From positions 806,001 to 870,000 of the forward strand of contig NZ_JBHTAN010000006.1 in the NCBI RefSeq assembly GCF_042663585.1: a DNA stretch of 64,000 nt, given 5' to 3'. Shown here piece by piece: positions 43,253-51,401 of this stretch. This stretch comes from Natranaeroarchaeum sp042663585. GTDB lineage: Archaea > Halobacteriota > Halobacteria > Halobacteriales > Natronoarchaeaceae. A model generated the notes under the pieces. It saw only the letters and a list, made by a program, of their open reading frames with translations, had not been told where the DNA came from and did not search any database. Made by a program: the position numbers and the translations under genes. Every line of letters begins with the position of its first letter. The stretch's first letter is position 1.

Positions 43253-44695
43253 ATGATCACGAGCGAGCGCATGGCCGCGGTAGACGCGAACGCCGAGGCG
43301 CTTGGCGTCCCGCGGAAACAGCTCATGGAGTCGAGCGGTAACGCCGTCGCCCAGGCCGTCCGAGACGTCGCCGAGCGGGGTACCCGAGTCGTCGTCGTCG
43401 CCGGCCGGGGCAACAACGGCGGCGACGCCTTCGTCGCGGCGCGCTTTCTCGACGCATACGACGTCTCGGTCCACCTGCTGGGCCGGGCAGAGACCATCAC
43501 GACCGATATCGCACGGGAGAACTGGGATGCTCTGCGGCAGGGCGAGTACGATATCGAGGCGGTCAGAGACTCGGCCCAGATCGCACTGCCCGACGCGGAC
43601 GTCGTGGTCGACGCGATGCTGGGCACTGGCGTCACCGGCGCACTGCGAGAACCGGCCGCGAGCGCCGCCGAAGCGATCAACGCGAGCGATGCGACGGTCC
43701 TCTCGGTCGACGTCCCCTCCGGTGTCGACGCGGACACGGGCAATGCGCCGGGCGTCGTAGTCGAGGCCGATCACGTAGTGACGTTTCACGACGCGAAGCC
43801 GGGGCTCGAAGCAGTCGACGCCGATATCACGGTGGCCGATATCGGCATCCCCGCGGCCGCCGAGTTGTTCGTCGAACGCGGCGACCTGCACTCGCTCGCG
43901 CGCGATCCGCAGAGCCACAAGGGCGACCACGGCACGGTGCTGGTAATCGGCGGTGGCCCCTACTCCGGCGCACCCGCGCTCTCCGCGCACGCCACCCTCC
44001 GCGCCGGCGCGGATCTGGTCTACGTCGCGACGCCCGAATCAGTCGCCGACGCCGTCGCGGGCTACTCCGAGAACCTCATTGTCGAGGCCCTGCCCGGCGA
44101 CCGTATCGCGCCGGTCCACGTCGACACCTTGCTCTCGCTCGCCGCGGACGTCGACACGGTGCTCGTCGGCCCCGGACTGGGTACCGCCGAAGGGAGCCTC
44201 GACGCTGTCAGCGAGTTCCTCGCATCCTACGACGGGCGCGCGGTCGTCGACGCCGATCCGGTCCGGGTCGTCCCGGATGTCGAGACCGACGCACAGCTCG
44301 TCTGCACGCCCCATCAGGGCGAACTGGCGGCGATGGGCGGCCCGCGCGAGGAGGACTGGCGCGAGCGCGCCGACGCCGTCGAAGCCTTCGCCGGAGAGGT
44401 CGGCGCGACACTACTGGTCAAGGGTGCCTACGACATCGTGAGCGACGGCGAGCGAACGCGAGTCAACAGAACGGGCAACCCCGGCATGACCGTCGGGGGC
44501 ACGGGTGACGTGCTGGCTGGGGTCACCGCCGCCCTGGTCGCGACGCTCGACGACTCCGTACAGGCCGCGGGCATCGCGGCGTACGCGAACGGCACTGCGG
44601 GCGATCTGGCCGTCGAAGATCACGGCTACGGGCTGGTCGCCACTGATCTCCCACCGCTGGTCGCCCGGGCGCTGTGGGGTGATGGCGATGAGTGA
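43253..44695 (+). CDS. nnr: Bifunctional NAD(P)H-hydrate epimerase / ADP-dependent dehydratase
   Basis: 480 residues: N-terminal YjeF-type epimerase (about 1-205, GRGNNGGDAFVAARFL as the phosphate loop and VVDAMLGTGVTGAL) and C-terminal ADP-dependent dehydratase of the ribokinase fold (about 215-480, with KGDHGTVLVIGGGPYSGAPALS and NPGMTVGGTGDVLAGV). It repairs hydrated NAD(P)H. The ATG at 43253 has a TTTTGTC BoxA about 27 bases upstream. Its 3' end overlaps moaC by eight bases, placing metabolite repair in the cofactor operon, an arrangement also seen in other haloarchaea. Confidence 0.93.
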   Translation: MITSERMAAVDANAEALGVPRKQLMESSGNAVAQAVRDVAERGTRVVVVAGRGNNGGDAFVAARFLDAYDVSVHLLGRAETITTDIARENWDALRQGEYDIEAVRDSAQIALPDADVVVDAMLGTGVTGALREPAASAAEAINASDATVLSVDVPSGVDADTGNAPGVVVEADHVVTFHDAKPGLEAVDADITVADIGIPAAAELFVERGDLHSLARDPQSHKGDHGTVLVIGGGPYSGAPALSAHATLRAGADLVYVATPESVADAVAGYSENLIVEALPGDRIAPVHVDTLLSLAADVDTVLVGPGLGTAEGSLDAVSEFLASYDGRAVVDADPVRVVPDVETDAQLVCTPHQGELAAMGGPREEDWRERADAVEAFAGEVGATLLVKGAYDIVSDGERTRVNRTGNPGMTVGGTGDVLAGVTAALVATLDDSVQAAGIAAYANGTAGDLAVEDHGYGLVATDLPPLVARALWGDGDE

Positions 44696-45194
44696 GGAGG
44701 ACGGTGCGACCGAGACCCCGGCCGACGAACTAACGCACGTCGACGACTCCGGCGATGCGCAGATGGTCGACGTGGGCGACAAGCCCGACAGCGACCGCCG
44801 GGCCGTCGCCGAGGGCGCGATCCGGCTTCAGCCGTCAACGGTCGAGGCGATCCGGGCCGACGACGTAGAGAAGGGCGACGTGCTGGCGACGGCGCGGATC
44901 GGCGCGATACAGGCGGTCAAACACACCTGGGAGACGATTCCACTGTGCCACCAGATCCCGGTCTCGAACGTCGACGTGGATTTCGAGGTCGAAGACGACC
45001 GCGTCGGCCTCGCCGTCGCCGTCGAGACCACCGGGAAGACCGGCTGTGAGATGGAAGCCCTCGAAGGTGTGACGACCGGTCTGAACGTCGTCTGGGACAT
45101 GGTCAAAGCCGCCGAGAAGGACGCCGACGGCCAGTATCCGGACACCAGAATCGAGAACGTACACGTCGCACAGAAACGTAAGGAGCGACTGTGA
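44688..45194 (+). CDS. moaC: Cyclic pyranopterin monophosphate synthase MoaC
   Basis: 168 residues (an ATG at 44682 would add two). The active-site segments are GAIQAVKHTWETIPLCHQIP and KTGCEMEALEGVTTGLNVVWDMVKAAEKD, with the catalytic lysines in KHT and DMVKAAEK. MoaC makes cyclic pyranopterin monophosphate in molybdopterin synthesis. It overlaps nnr and precedes yqeC by 10 bases. With mobA and the molybdoenzyme genes downstream it forms a local molybdenum-cofactor group. Confidence 0.94.
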   Translation: MSEEDGATETPADELTHVDDSGDAQMVDVGDKPDSDRRAVAEGAIRLQPSTVEAIRADDVEKGDVLATARIGAIQAVKHTWETIPLCHQIPVSNVDVDFEVEDDRVGLAVAVETTGKTGCEMEALEGVTTGLNVVWDMVKAAEKDADGQYPDTRIENVHVAQKRKERL

Positions 45195-45204
45195 GTATCC
45201 AGCG

Positions 45205-45951
45205 ATGACTGTTCTCGATCCACCGCCACTGGCCGACGCGCTCGACGCTCGCTCGGGCCTCGTCTGCGTCGTCGGCGCGGGCGGCAAGAAGACGACGCTG
45301 TACGCGCTTGCGAACCGACTCGACCGGGCCATCGTCACCGCGACGGTTCGGATTCCGATCTTCGACAGCCAGGTCTCCGAAGTCGTCGTGACCGAGGATC
45401 CGATCACGGCGGCCCGCGAGACCGACGAGTGGCCGCTCGGTCTCGTCCCGGAGCGCGAGCGCGAGGACCGGTATCTGGGCTACGACCCCGAGACCGTCGA
45501 CGCGCTCGCCGACGCGGACGTCGAAGCGCCGATACTCGTGAAGGCCGACGGCGCACGGACGCGACTGCTGAAAGCGCCCGCCGAACACGAACCGCAGATC
45601 CCCGCCGGGGCGGATACCGTCCTCCCCATCGCGAGCATCCGGGCGGTCGGCAAACCGCTCACTGACGAGTACGTCCACCGGCCCGAGCGCGTGGCGGCGA
45701 TCACGGACCTATCGGTCGGCGACGAGATCCGCCCTCAGACCGTCGCGGGCGTCCTGACGAGCGATTTCGGTGCGCTCAAGGGCGTTCCCGAGAGCGCTAC
45801 CGTGATCGCAGTCGTCAACATGGTCGACGATGCGGCGGCCCTCGACGTAGCGAGAGAGATCGGGACGCGGGTCCGCGAGGAGCCACGGATCGACGCCGTT
45901 GCGCTCACTGCGATGATCGAGGAGGACCCGGTTCGCGAACTCCTCGACTGA
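45205..45951 (+). CDS. yqeC: YqeC-like putative selenium-cofactor/molybdenum-hydroxylase accessory protein
   Basis: 248 residues. The P-loop VVGAGGKKTTLYALA is near 22-36; LVKADGARTRLLKAPAEHEP and SIRAVGKPL are typical YqeC segments. YqeC is linked to maturation of selenium-dependent molybdenum hydroxylases. The neighbouring formate dehydrogenase uses cysteine, and no such hydroxylase is in the window, so selenium dependence is doubtful here; it may serve another molybdenum-cofactor step. Third gene of the nnr-moaC-yqeC operon, convergent with mobA. Confidence 0.82.
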   Translation: MTVLDPPPLADALDARSGLVCVVGAGGKKTTLYALANRLDRAIVTATVRIPIFDSQVSEVVVTEDPITAARETDEWPLGLVPEREREDRYLGYDPETVDALADADVEAPILVKADGARTRLLKAPAEHEPQIPAGADTVLPIASIRAVGKPLTDEYVHRPERVAAITDLSVGDEIRPQTVAGVLTSDFGALKGVPESATVIAVVNMVDDAAALDVAREIGTRVREEPRIDAVALTAMIEEDPVRELLD

Positions 45952-45975
45952 CCGGCCCGGAAACACGGACCGGAC

Positions 45976-46587
45976 TCACTCGAACTCGGCGGTCGCCTCG
46001 TCGAACTCTTCGTTCGTATTGAGGTTTCTGAACGTCTGCAGGTCGGCGTGATCGCGAACCGCGTCTTCCTCCACCGTGACGTACTCGATCCGGTCGAGTG
46101 CGGCGAGAACCTTCCGCTCACCGGCGTCGAGGGCGCGCTCACAGGCATCCGCCATCGCCTCGGCGCGGTAGACGGCCTGCGTGGTCTGGTACCAGCCATC
46201 ATCGAGTAGCGGAACTGCGCCGTCGTGGCCTGCGGCGCGGTCGAACAGGAACTCCACGAACGAGGGGTCGACGAAGGGCATGTCGCAGGCGACGACGAAG
46301 GCGTACCCGGAATCGACGGCGCGGAGGCCGGTCATCATCCCTGCTGTCGGCCCGGCATCGGGGCGTTCGTCCTCGGCGATACTGACGGGGGCATCGTAGC
46401 CAGCCATCGCCGACTTTATCGCCGCACGCTGGTCGGCCCGGCAGTTGATGACGACCGAGTCGACCTCCTCCGCGACGGCGTCTGCGACGCGCCGGATCAT
46501 CGGCGTCCCCCCGAGGTCGGCAACGGCTTTGTCCTGGTCGCCAAAGCGCGTCGAGCGTCCCCCTGCGATAATCACGGCCGTAGACAT
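45976..46587 (-). CDS. mobA: Molybdenum cofactor guanylyltransferase
   Basis: 203 residues. The nucleotide loop IIAGGRSTRFGDQDKAVADLGG (about 6-27) has the GRSxRxGxxK layout, and VACDMPFVDPSFVEFLF is the metal-binding motif. MobA adds GMP to molybdopterin to make the bis-MGD form used by DMSO-reductase-family enzymes such as the formate dehydrogenase just beyond. Convergent with yqeC; the next gene in the same direction upstream is an unknown helical protein. Confidence 0.92.
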   Translation of the reverse strand: MSTAVIIAGGRSTRFGDQDKAVADLGGTPMIRRVADAVAEEVDSVVINCRADQRAAIKSAMAGYDAPVSIAEDERPDAGPTAGMMTGLRAVDSGYAFVVACDMPFVDPSFVEFLFDRAAGHDGAVPLLDDGWYQTTQAVYRAEAMADACERALDAGERKVLAALDRIEYVTVEEDAVRDHADLQTFRNLNTNEEFDEATAEFE

Positions 46588-46637
46588 ACTCCGACTATCG
46601 ACTTGCGGGGTAAAAGCCCCTGTGGGAGCCGCGGCTC

Positions 46638-47195
46638 TCAGCGATCAGAAAGCTGTCGGAGAGCCTGATATAGCGTCCAGAGGTCGCAGTCGAACCGGTC
46701 GGCGAGTCCCTGACAGACGTCGAGATACTCCCTGTACTGGTCGAGCGTGGGCGGATCGGGGTATGGCTCCGAGAGGTAGTCGGCGTCGTGCAGGACGTCC
46801 CACTCCGTCTCGCTGACGACGAGATAGCGGTCGGGATCGATAAAGAACAGGAACGCCGATGCAACGGTGATGTCCACGCCGGAGAGCGCAGTGAGAGAAT
46901 CGGTTGCGGCGTCGAGCGTGTCTGCGTTCGCGGCGTCGACGACTGCCCGTTTTATCTCCCGCCGGTCGTTCTCCTCGAACTCGTCTTCGAGGGCGCGTCG
47001 CTCGCGGTTCGAGACCGCGCCCAGTTCGCGGCGGTAGTACCACTCGACGATCCAGATGGCGTCCCGGCGGCCGAACTCACCGTTCTTGAACGCCGCGGGA
47101 AGCGTCTCGATGGACTCCTGCTCGACCGTATAAAACGGCGCGTCCCGTTCGTACTCCGTCGCTGATTGTTCGATGAGCGCTCGAGTTAGCTCCAT
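46638..47195 (-). CDS. Conserved-looking all-helical protein next to fdhF
   Basis: 185 residues from the ATG at 47195; a 17-residue longer start at 47246 has an AAGTTATC BoxA-like element about 23 bases upstream, so the true start is open. Predicted helices throughout; LSGVDITVASAFLFFIDPDRYLVVSETEWDVL recalls the helix-hairpin region of HhH-GPD glycosylase-type folds, and EFGRRDAIWIVEWYYRRELG is another conserved-looking helix. No catalytic motif is certain. It is divergent from fdhF and upstream of mobA. Function unknown. Confidence 0.65.
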   Translation of the reverse strand: MELTRALIEQSATEYERDAPFYTVEQESIETLPAAFKNGEFGRRDAIWIVEWYYRRELGAVSNRERRALEDEFEENDRREIKRAVVDAANADTLDAATDSLTALSGVDITVASAFLFFIDPDRYLVVSETEWDVLHDADYLSEPYPDPPTLDQYREYLDVCQGLADRFDCDLWTLYQALRQLSDR

Positions 47196-47291
47196 CGTGT
47201 CCAGTGTCGAGCGCCGGCGTTGTGAGCATTGCCCCATCTGATCCATAACTAGTCAGATATCGTAGGATAACTTGATGAGTGCTGAACTGTC

Positions 47292-47300
47292 ATTATATAT
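47292..47300 (+). promoter_or_regulatory. BoxA of fdhF
   Basis: ATTATATAT is about 35 bases before the ATG, so the transcript has a very short leader. A GGGAGG stretch at 47317-47322 lies eight bases before the ATG and may be a true Shine-Dalgarno, rare among the leaderless genes here. Confidence 0.55.
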
Positions 47301-47330
47301 CATAGGCACCTCAACAGGGAGGCTTCAACT

Positions 47331-49442
47331 ATGTCAAGCGATAACCAAGAACCAGTCAAAACGATCTGTCCGTACTGTGGTGTCGGCTGCGGAATCAAAG
47401 TGCAGCAAGGCGATGAACCGGGCGACGTTCGCTTCATGCCGTGGGGCGACGCACCGGTCAACGAGGGGCGCGTCTGTATCAAGGGCGGCGCGGCGACAGA
47501 GGTCGTCGACCACGAGGACCGTCTGACAGACCCGATGATCAAGGAGGACGGCGAGTTCCGGGAGGCATCGTGGGAGGAAGCGTACGACCGGATCGTTTCG
47601 GAGATGGAACACATCCGGGACGAGTACAACCCGGACGCCATGGGCTTTTACGGCTCCTCGAAGACGATGAACGAGGAGAACTACCTGCTCCAGAAACTCG
47701 CCCGCCGCTACGGCACCAACAACGTCGACAACTGCACGCGGATGTGTCACGCCTCGACGGTGTGGGCGCTCCGGACGAGTCTGGGTGCGGGCGCAATGAC
47801 CAACAGCATGGCGGACCTCGAGGAGGCCGCCGACGTGTTCTGGATCCAGGGGGCGAACCCCGGCGAACAGCACCCCATCGCCAACAGCCAGTACTTCCGA
47901 CAGGCCGTTCTGGAGGGGGCCACCGTCATCCAGGTCGACCCACACGCCAACAAGACCACCCGGTCGTTCAGTATCGACGAGACCGACCGCCACATGCATC
48001 TCCAGTTGAATCCGGGAACCGACATCCCGCTCCTGAATATCGTACTCAAGACCGTTCTGGAGAACGACTGGATCGACGAGGAGTTCATCGCCGAGCGGAC
48101 GGAAGGGTTCGACGACCTGAAGGAGACGCTAGAGGACTTCGACAAGGAGGAGGCCGCCGAGCAGTGTGGCGTCCCGCTCGAAGATATCGAACTCGCCGCG
48201 GAGAAGTACGCGAAGGCGAACAACGCGGCCATCTTCACCGGAATGGGGATGAGCCAGCACGCCTGTGGCGTCGACAACGTCCAGAACGAGATCAACCTCG
48301 CGCTGACCACCGGTAATCTCGGCCGCCCCGGCACGGGCGTGAACCCGCTGCGCGGCCAGAACAACGTGCAGGGGACCTGTGACGTCGGTGCGATGCCGAA
48401 CGTCCTGCCGGGCTACCAGCTAGTCGACGACGACGAGGCCCGCGAGAGCGTCGAAGAGGAATGGGGCTTCGAGATACCGGACGAACCCGGACTGACCAAC
48501 GTCGAAATCTCGAACGCCGCGGGAAGCTCCGTTCACGGACTCTACATCATGGGCGAGAACCCAGTGATGTCCGAACCGGATGCCAACGAGGTGCGAGAGC
48601 GCTTCGAGGAACTGGAGTTCATGGTCCTCCAGGACATCTTCATGACGGAGACAGCCAAGTTCGCCGACGTGATCTTGCCGGCGACGACCTGGGCCGAGCG
48701 CGACGGCACCGTCACGAACACCGACCGGCGCGTCCAGCGGATGCGCGGCGTCGACAAGGTCCACGAGAACACGAAACACGACCTCGAGATCCTGATGGAG
48801 ATGGGCAGTCGGCTGTTCGACGAGGAGACGTTCCGGTTCGAGGACGTCGAAGCCGTCTTCGAGGAGCTCCGGCAGGTCTGTCCGAGCTATCACGGAATGA
48901 CCTACGAACTGCTCGGCGAGGAGGGCCTCCACTGGCCTTGCTACGAGATCGGTGACGAGGGCGATCCGTTCCTCTACGAGGAATCCTTCGACACCGAGAA
49001 CGGACTCGGTCAGATCGAGGGTGTCGTCCACCAGCCACCGAGGGAGGTGCCCGACGAGGAGTACCCGCTCACGCTCACCACCGCACGCCTCGAAGAGCAC
49101 TACAACACGGGGACGATGAGTCGACGCTCGCCGACGCTCAAGCGCCAGCACCCCGAGAACTTCGTCGACGTCCACCCCGAGGACGCCGAGCGGTACGGTA
49201 TCGAGGACGGCGATTACGTCACTCTGAAATCCCGACGGGGTGAGATCACGCTGAAAGCGCAGGTCACGACTGACATCAAGGAGGGCTCGGTCTGGACGAC
49301 GCCACACTTCGCCGAGGCGTCCGCGAACGTCCTGACGAACAACGTCCTCGACGAGCGGGCGAAGATCCCCGAGTACAAGGCTGCAGCAGCCGAGGTCGAC
49401 GTCGGTATCGAGCCAGCCGACGAATCACCCGCGGACGACTGA
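47331..49442 (+). CDS. fdhF: Formate dehydrogenase, molybdopterin catalytic subunit (cysteine type)
   Basis: 703 residues of the DMSO-reductase family. The [4Fe-4S] cysteines are Cys13, Cys16, Cys20 and Cys49; the catalytic pair is Cys139-His140 in NCTRMCHAS, so it is a cysteine, not selenocysteine, enzyme. GMGMSQHACGVDNV and the C-terminal LTTARLEEHYNTGTMSRRSP are typical of formate dehydrogenases. It would oxidise formate to CO2. No beta or gamma subunit, FdhD or transporter is present, so its electron acceptor is unknown. Length is close to E. coli FdhF (715). Confidence 0.9.
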   Translation: MSSDNQEPVKTICPYCGVGCGIKVQQGDEPGDVRFMPWGDAPVNEGRVCIKGGAATEVVDHEDRLTDPMIKEDGEFREASWEEAYDRIVSEMEHIRDEYNPDAMGFYGSSKTMNEENYLLQKLARRYGTNNVDNCTRMCHASTVWALRTSLGAGAMTNSMADLEEAADVFWIQGANPGEQHPIANSQYFRQAVLEGATVIQVDPHANKTTRSFSIDETDRHMHLQLNPGTDIPLLNIVLKTVLENDWIDEEFIAERTEGFDDLKETLEDFDKEEAAEQCGVPLEDIELAAEKYAKANNAAIFTGMGMSQHACGVDNVQNEINLALTTGNLGRPGTGVNPLRGQNNVQGTCDVGAMPNVLPGYQLVDDDEARESVEEEWGFEIPDEPGLTNVEISNAAGSSVHGLYIMGENPVMSEPDANEVRERFEELEFMVLQDIFMTETAKFADVILPATTWAERDGTVTNTDRRVQRMRGVDKVHENTKHDLEILMEMGSRLFDEETFRFEDVEAVFEELRQVCPSYHGMTYELLGEEGLHWPCYEIGDEGDPFLYEESFDTENGLGQIEGVVHQPPREVPDEEYPLTLTTARLEEHYNTGTMSRRSPTLKRQHPENFVDVHPEDAERYGIEDGDYVTLKSRRGEITLKAQVTTDIKEGSVWTTPHFAEASANVLTNNVLDERAKIPEYKAAAAEVDVGIEPADESPADD

Positions 49443-49476
49443 CGTGATCGCTCACGAGCGGTGCGGACACGCCCCG

Positions 49477-49492
49477 CCCGGGAACTCCCGGG
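49477..49492 (+). repeat. Hairpin between fdhF and the AOR-like gene
   Basis: CCCGGG-AACT-CCCGGG makes a perfect six-pair stem, extended by further pairing including a G-U. It lies in the 84-base gap and may affect readthrough, or be an mRNA-processing structure. Confidence 0.45.
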
Positions 49493-49526
49493 TGGGACCG
49501 AACCGAGAGTCCCGACTGGCGTACCG

Positions 49527-51272
49527 ATGACGGAGCCACTCACGCCCGACCGGCTCCTCCGCGTGGACCTCTCGACGCGGTCCGTGACGAGCGAGCGCGT
49601 CCCGAAGCCGTGGCTACGGAAGTTCATTGGAGGCAAAGGACTCGGCGCACGCTACCTCTACGACGAACTGGCCCCGGGTACCGATCCCCTCGGTCCGGAG
49701 AACGTCGTCCTGTTCATGCTGGGCCCGCTCACCGGCGTCCTGCCGGGCGACGCCCGGTACGCCGCCGTCACGAAGTCACCGCTGACTGGAACCTTCCTGG
49801 ATTCCTACGGTGGCGGGGAGTTCCCGGCAGTACTGGCTGGAGCACTCGACGACCATATCGGGGTGCTGGTCGAAGGCGAGGCGAGCGAACCGCTTCGGCT
49901 CGACATCGAGTCCGGCGACGCTACCCTCGAACCGAGCGACAACTGGGGCGAGGACACCGTTTCGACCGCGGAGAGCCACGACGGGGCAGTCGCCTGTATC
50001 GGCCCCGCAGGCGAAGGGCGCGTGGCCTACGCGACGATTGCCTCTGACGCTGGCGAGCACCACGCAGGGCGGGGCGGTGCCGGTGCGGTACTCGGGGCCA
50101 AGCGTCTGAAAACGGTCGTCGCACGGGGCGACCCCCCGACCGGTCTGGAGACGCTTCGGGAGCGCTACGAGGAGCGCTACGAGAGCGACGCGGCAACCGG
50201 CTGGCACCGGGCCAGCGGCACGGTCGAGAGCATCGATTTCGCCGACGCCGTCGGTGCGCTCGCCGCCGAGGGGTGGCAGCAACGCGGCGTCGACGACGTC
50301 GATGCCGTGGGAATCGAAGCCGTCCGGGAACACGCCACCGAGCGCGAACGACCTGACGACGCCGCACCGGGCGACTTCCGTATCGAGACCGACACCGGAG
50401 AGAGCGTCCCGCGCGGCGGGACTGCGATGTCGCTCGGCGCGGGCCTCGGTATCGACGAGTTCGATGCCGTCGTCGAACTGGGCGCGCTCTGTGACGACCT
50501 CGGCATCGACCTGATCAGCGCCGGCAGTGCAGTCGCCTGGACGATCAGGGCGAGCGAAGACGGTATACTGGACAGGAAGATCGACTTCGGTGATCCCGTC
50601 GGGGCGCGACGGCTACTCCAAGAGATCGCGACCCGTGACACGCCCCTCGGTGACGTTCTGGCCGAGGGGATCGATGCGGCGGCACACCGGTTCGGTGGGC
50701 GAGAACTCGTCCCGACGGTCAAGGCGATGGCACTGCCCGCCTACGATCCCCGGGGAGCGCCGAGTATGGCGCTCGCGTACGCCACCAGTGATCGAGGTGC
50801 CTGCCACCGCCGAGCACTCCCCATCGAGAACGAAGTGTTCGAGGACGGCTGGACGCCAGAGCGCGTCGCAACTGCCGTGGCCGAGGAGCAAGACCGCAGA
50901 GCGGTCCTCTGGAGTCTCGTCCTCGACGACTTCGTCGCGCCCGTGTTCAGCGACCTCGGGGCGGAGTGGCTTGCTGCGGCCGGCGTCGTCCCCGATACCG
51001 ACCTGCGCACTGTCGGCGAACGCATCTGGACGCTCACGCGCCTGTTCAACGTCCGCGAGGGGTTCGACAGAGCAGACGACGCGCTCCCGCCCTCGCTCGC
51101 CGGAGACGACGGCATCGATCCCGAATCGTTCGAGACGACGCTCGACCGATACTACGAGGTCCGCGAGTGGACCGCCGACGGCCGCCCGACGCGTACGCTA
51201 CTGGACCGTGTCGGACTGGATAACGTCGACAGGAACGGCTTAAATGGGTTGCCGGTGCAGTCCGATATCTGA
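49527..51272 (+). CDS. Aldehyde:ferredoxin-oxidoreductase homologue lacking Fe-S ligands
   Basis: 581 residues. AOR landmarks are clear: LRKFIGGKGLGARYLYDELAPG at about 30-51, FMLGPLTG, VTKSPLTGTFLDSYGGGEF, AGRGGAGAVLGAKRLK, LCDDLGIDLISAGSAVAW, and YDPRGAPSMALAYATSDRGACHRR. AOR normally binds a bis-pterin tungsten cofactor plus [4Fe-4S] held by a CxxCxxxC and a later Cys. Only three cysteines exist here (in VACIG, ALCDD and GACHR), none in those positions, and the EYE motif is missing too. It is therefore unlikely to pass electrons to ferredoxin normally. Follows fdhF by 84 bases; start set by the family N-terminus. Confidence 0.85.
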   Translation: MTEPLTPDRLLRVDLSTRSVTSERVPKPWLRKFIGGKGLGARYLYDELAPGTDPLGPENVVLFMLGPLTGVLPGDARYAAVTKSPLTGTFLDSYGGGEFPAVLAGALDDHIGVLVEGEASEPLRLDIESGDATLEPSDNWGEDTVSTAESHDGAVACIGPAGEGRVAYATIASDAGEHHAGRGGAGAVLGAKRLKTVVARGDPPTGLETLRERYEERYESDAATGWHRASGTVESIDFADAVGALAAEGWQQRGVDDVDAVGIEAVREHATERERPDDAAPGDFRIETDTGESVPRGGTAMSLGAGLGIDEFDAVVELGALCDDLGIDLISAGSAVAWTIRASEDGILDRKIDFGDPVGARRLLQEIATRDTPLGDVLAEGIDAAAHRFGGRELVPTVKAMALPAYDPRGAPSMALAYATSDRGACHRRALPIENEVFEDGWTPERVATAVAEEQDRRAVLWSLVLDDFVAPVFSDLGAEWLAAAGVVPDTDLRTVGERIWTLTRLFNVREGFDRADDALPPSLAGDDGIDPESFETTLDRYYEVREWTADGRPTRTLLDRVGLDNVDRNGLNGLPVQSDI

Positions 51273-51290
51273 TCCCCGAGGGATGCAAGC

Positions 51291-51321
51291 ATATATTAAC
51301 CCACTATATTCGTTAATATAT
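51291..51321. repeat. Perfect 10-base inverted repeat upstream of formaldehyde dehydrogenase
   Basis: ATATATTAAC at 51291-51300 and GTTAATATAT at 51312-51321 are exact reverse complements with an 11-base spacer (CCACTATATTC). It lies about 80-110 bases before the fdhA ATG and just after the AOR-like stop. It may be an operator or a bidirectional AT-rich element. Confidence 0.6.
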
Positions 51322-51351
51322 TCGAGATGGTACTCTCAGATCGCCTGAAAT

Positions 51352-51364
51352 AACTATAATAGTT
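51352..51364 (+). promoter_or_regulatory. Palindromic BoxA region of formaldehyde dehydrogenase
   Basis: AACTAT-A-ATAGTT is a perfect 6+1+6 palindrome that contains the TATA core CTATAATA. It predicts a start near 51383, about 19 bases before the ATG, leaving a GGGGGAG Shine-Dalgarno-like run at 51388-51394 within the leader. Confidence 0.55.
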
Positions 51365-51401
51365 GATCTGTGGAAACATTCCGTGCAGGGGGAGTTACAA
51401 T

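Noticed and set aside
47745..47747. Possible selenocysteine in FdhF
   Set aside because: The catalytic codon is TGT, an ordinary cysteine, so the neighbouring yqeC does not imply a selenoprotein here.
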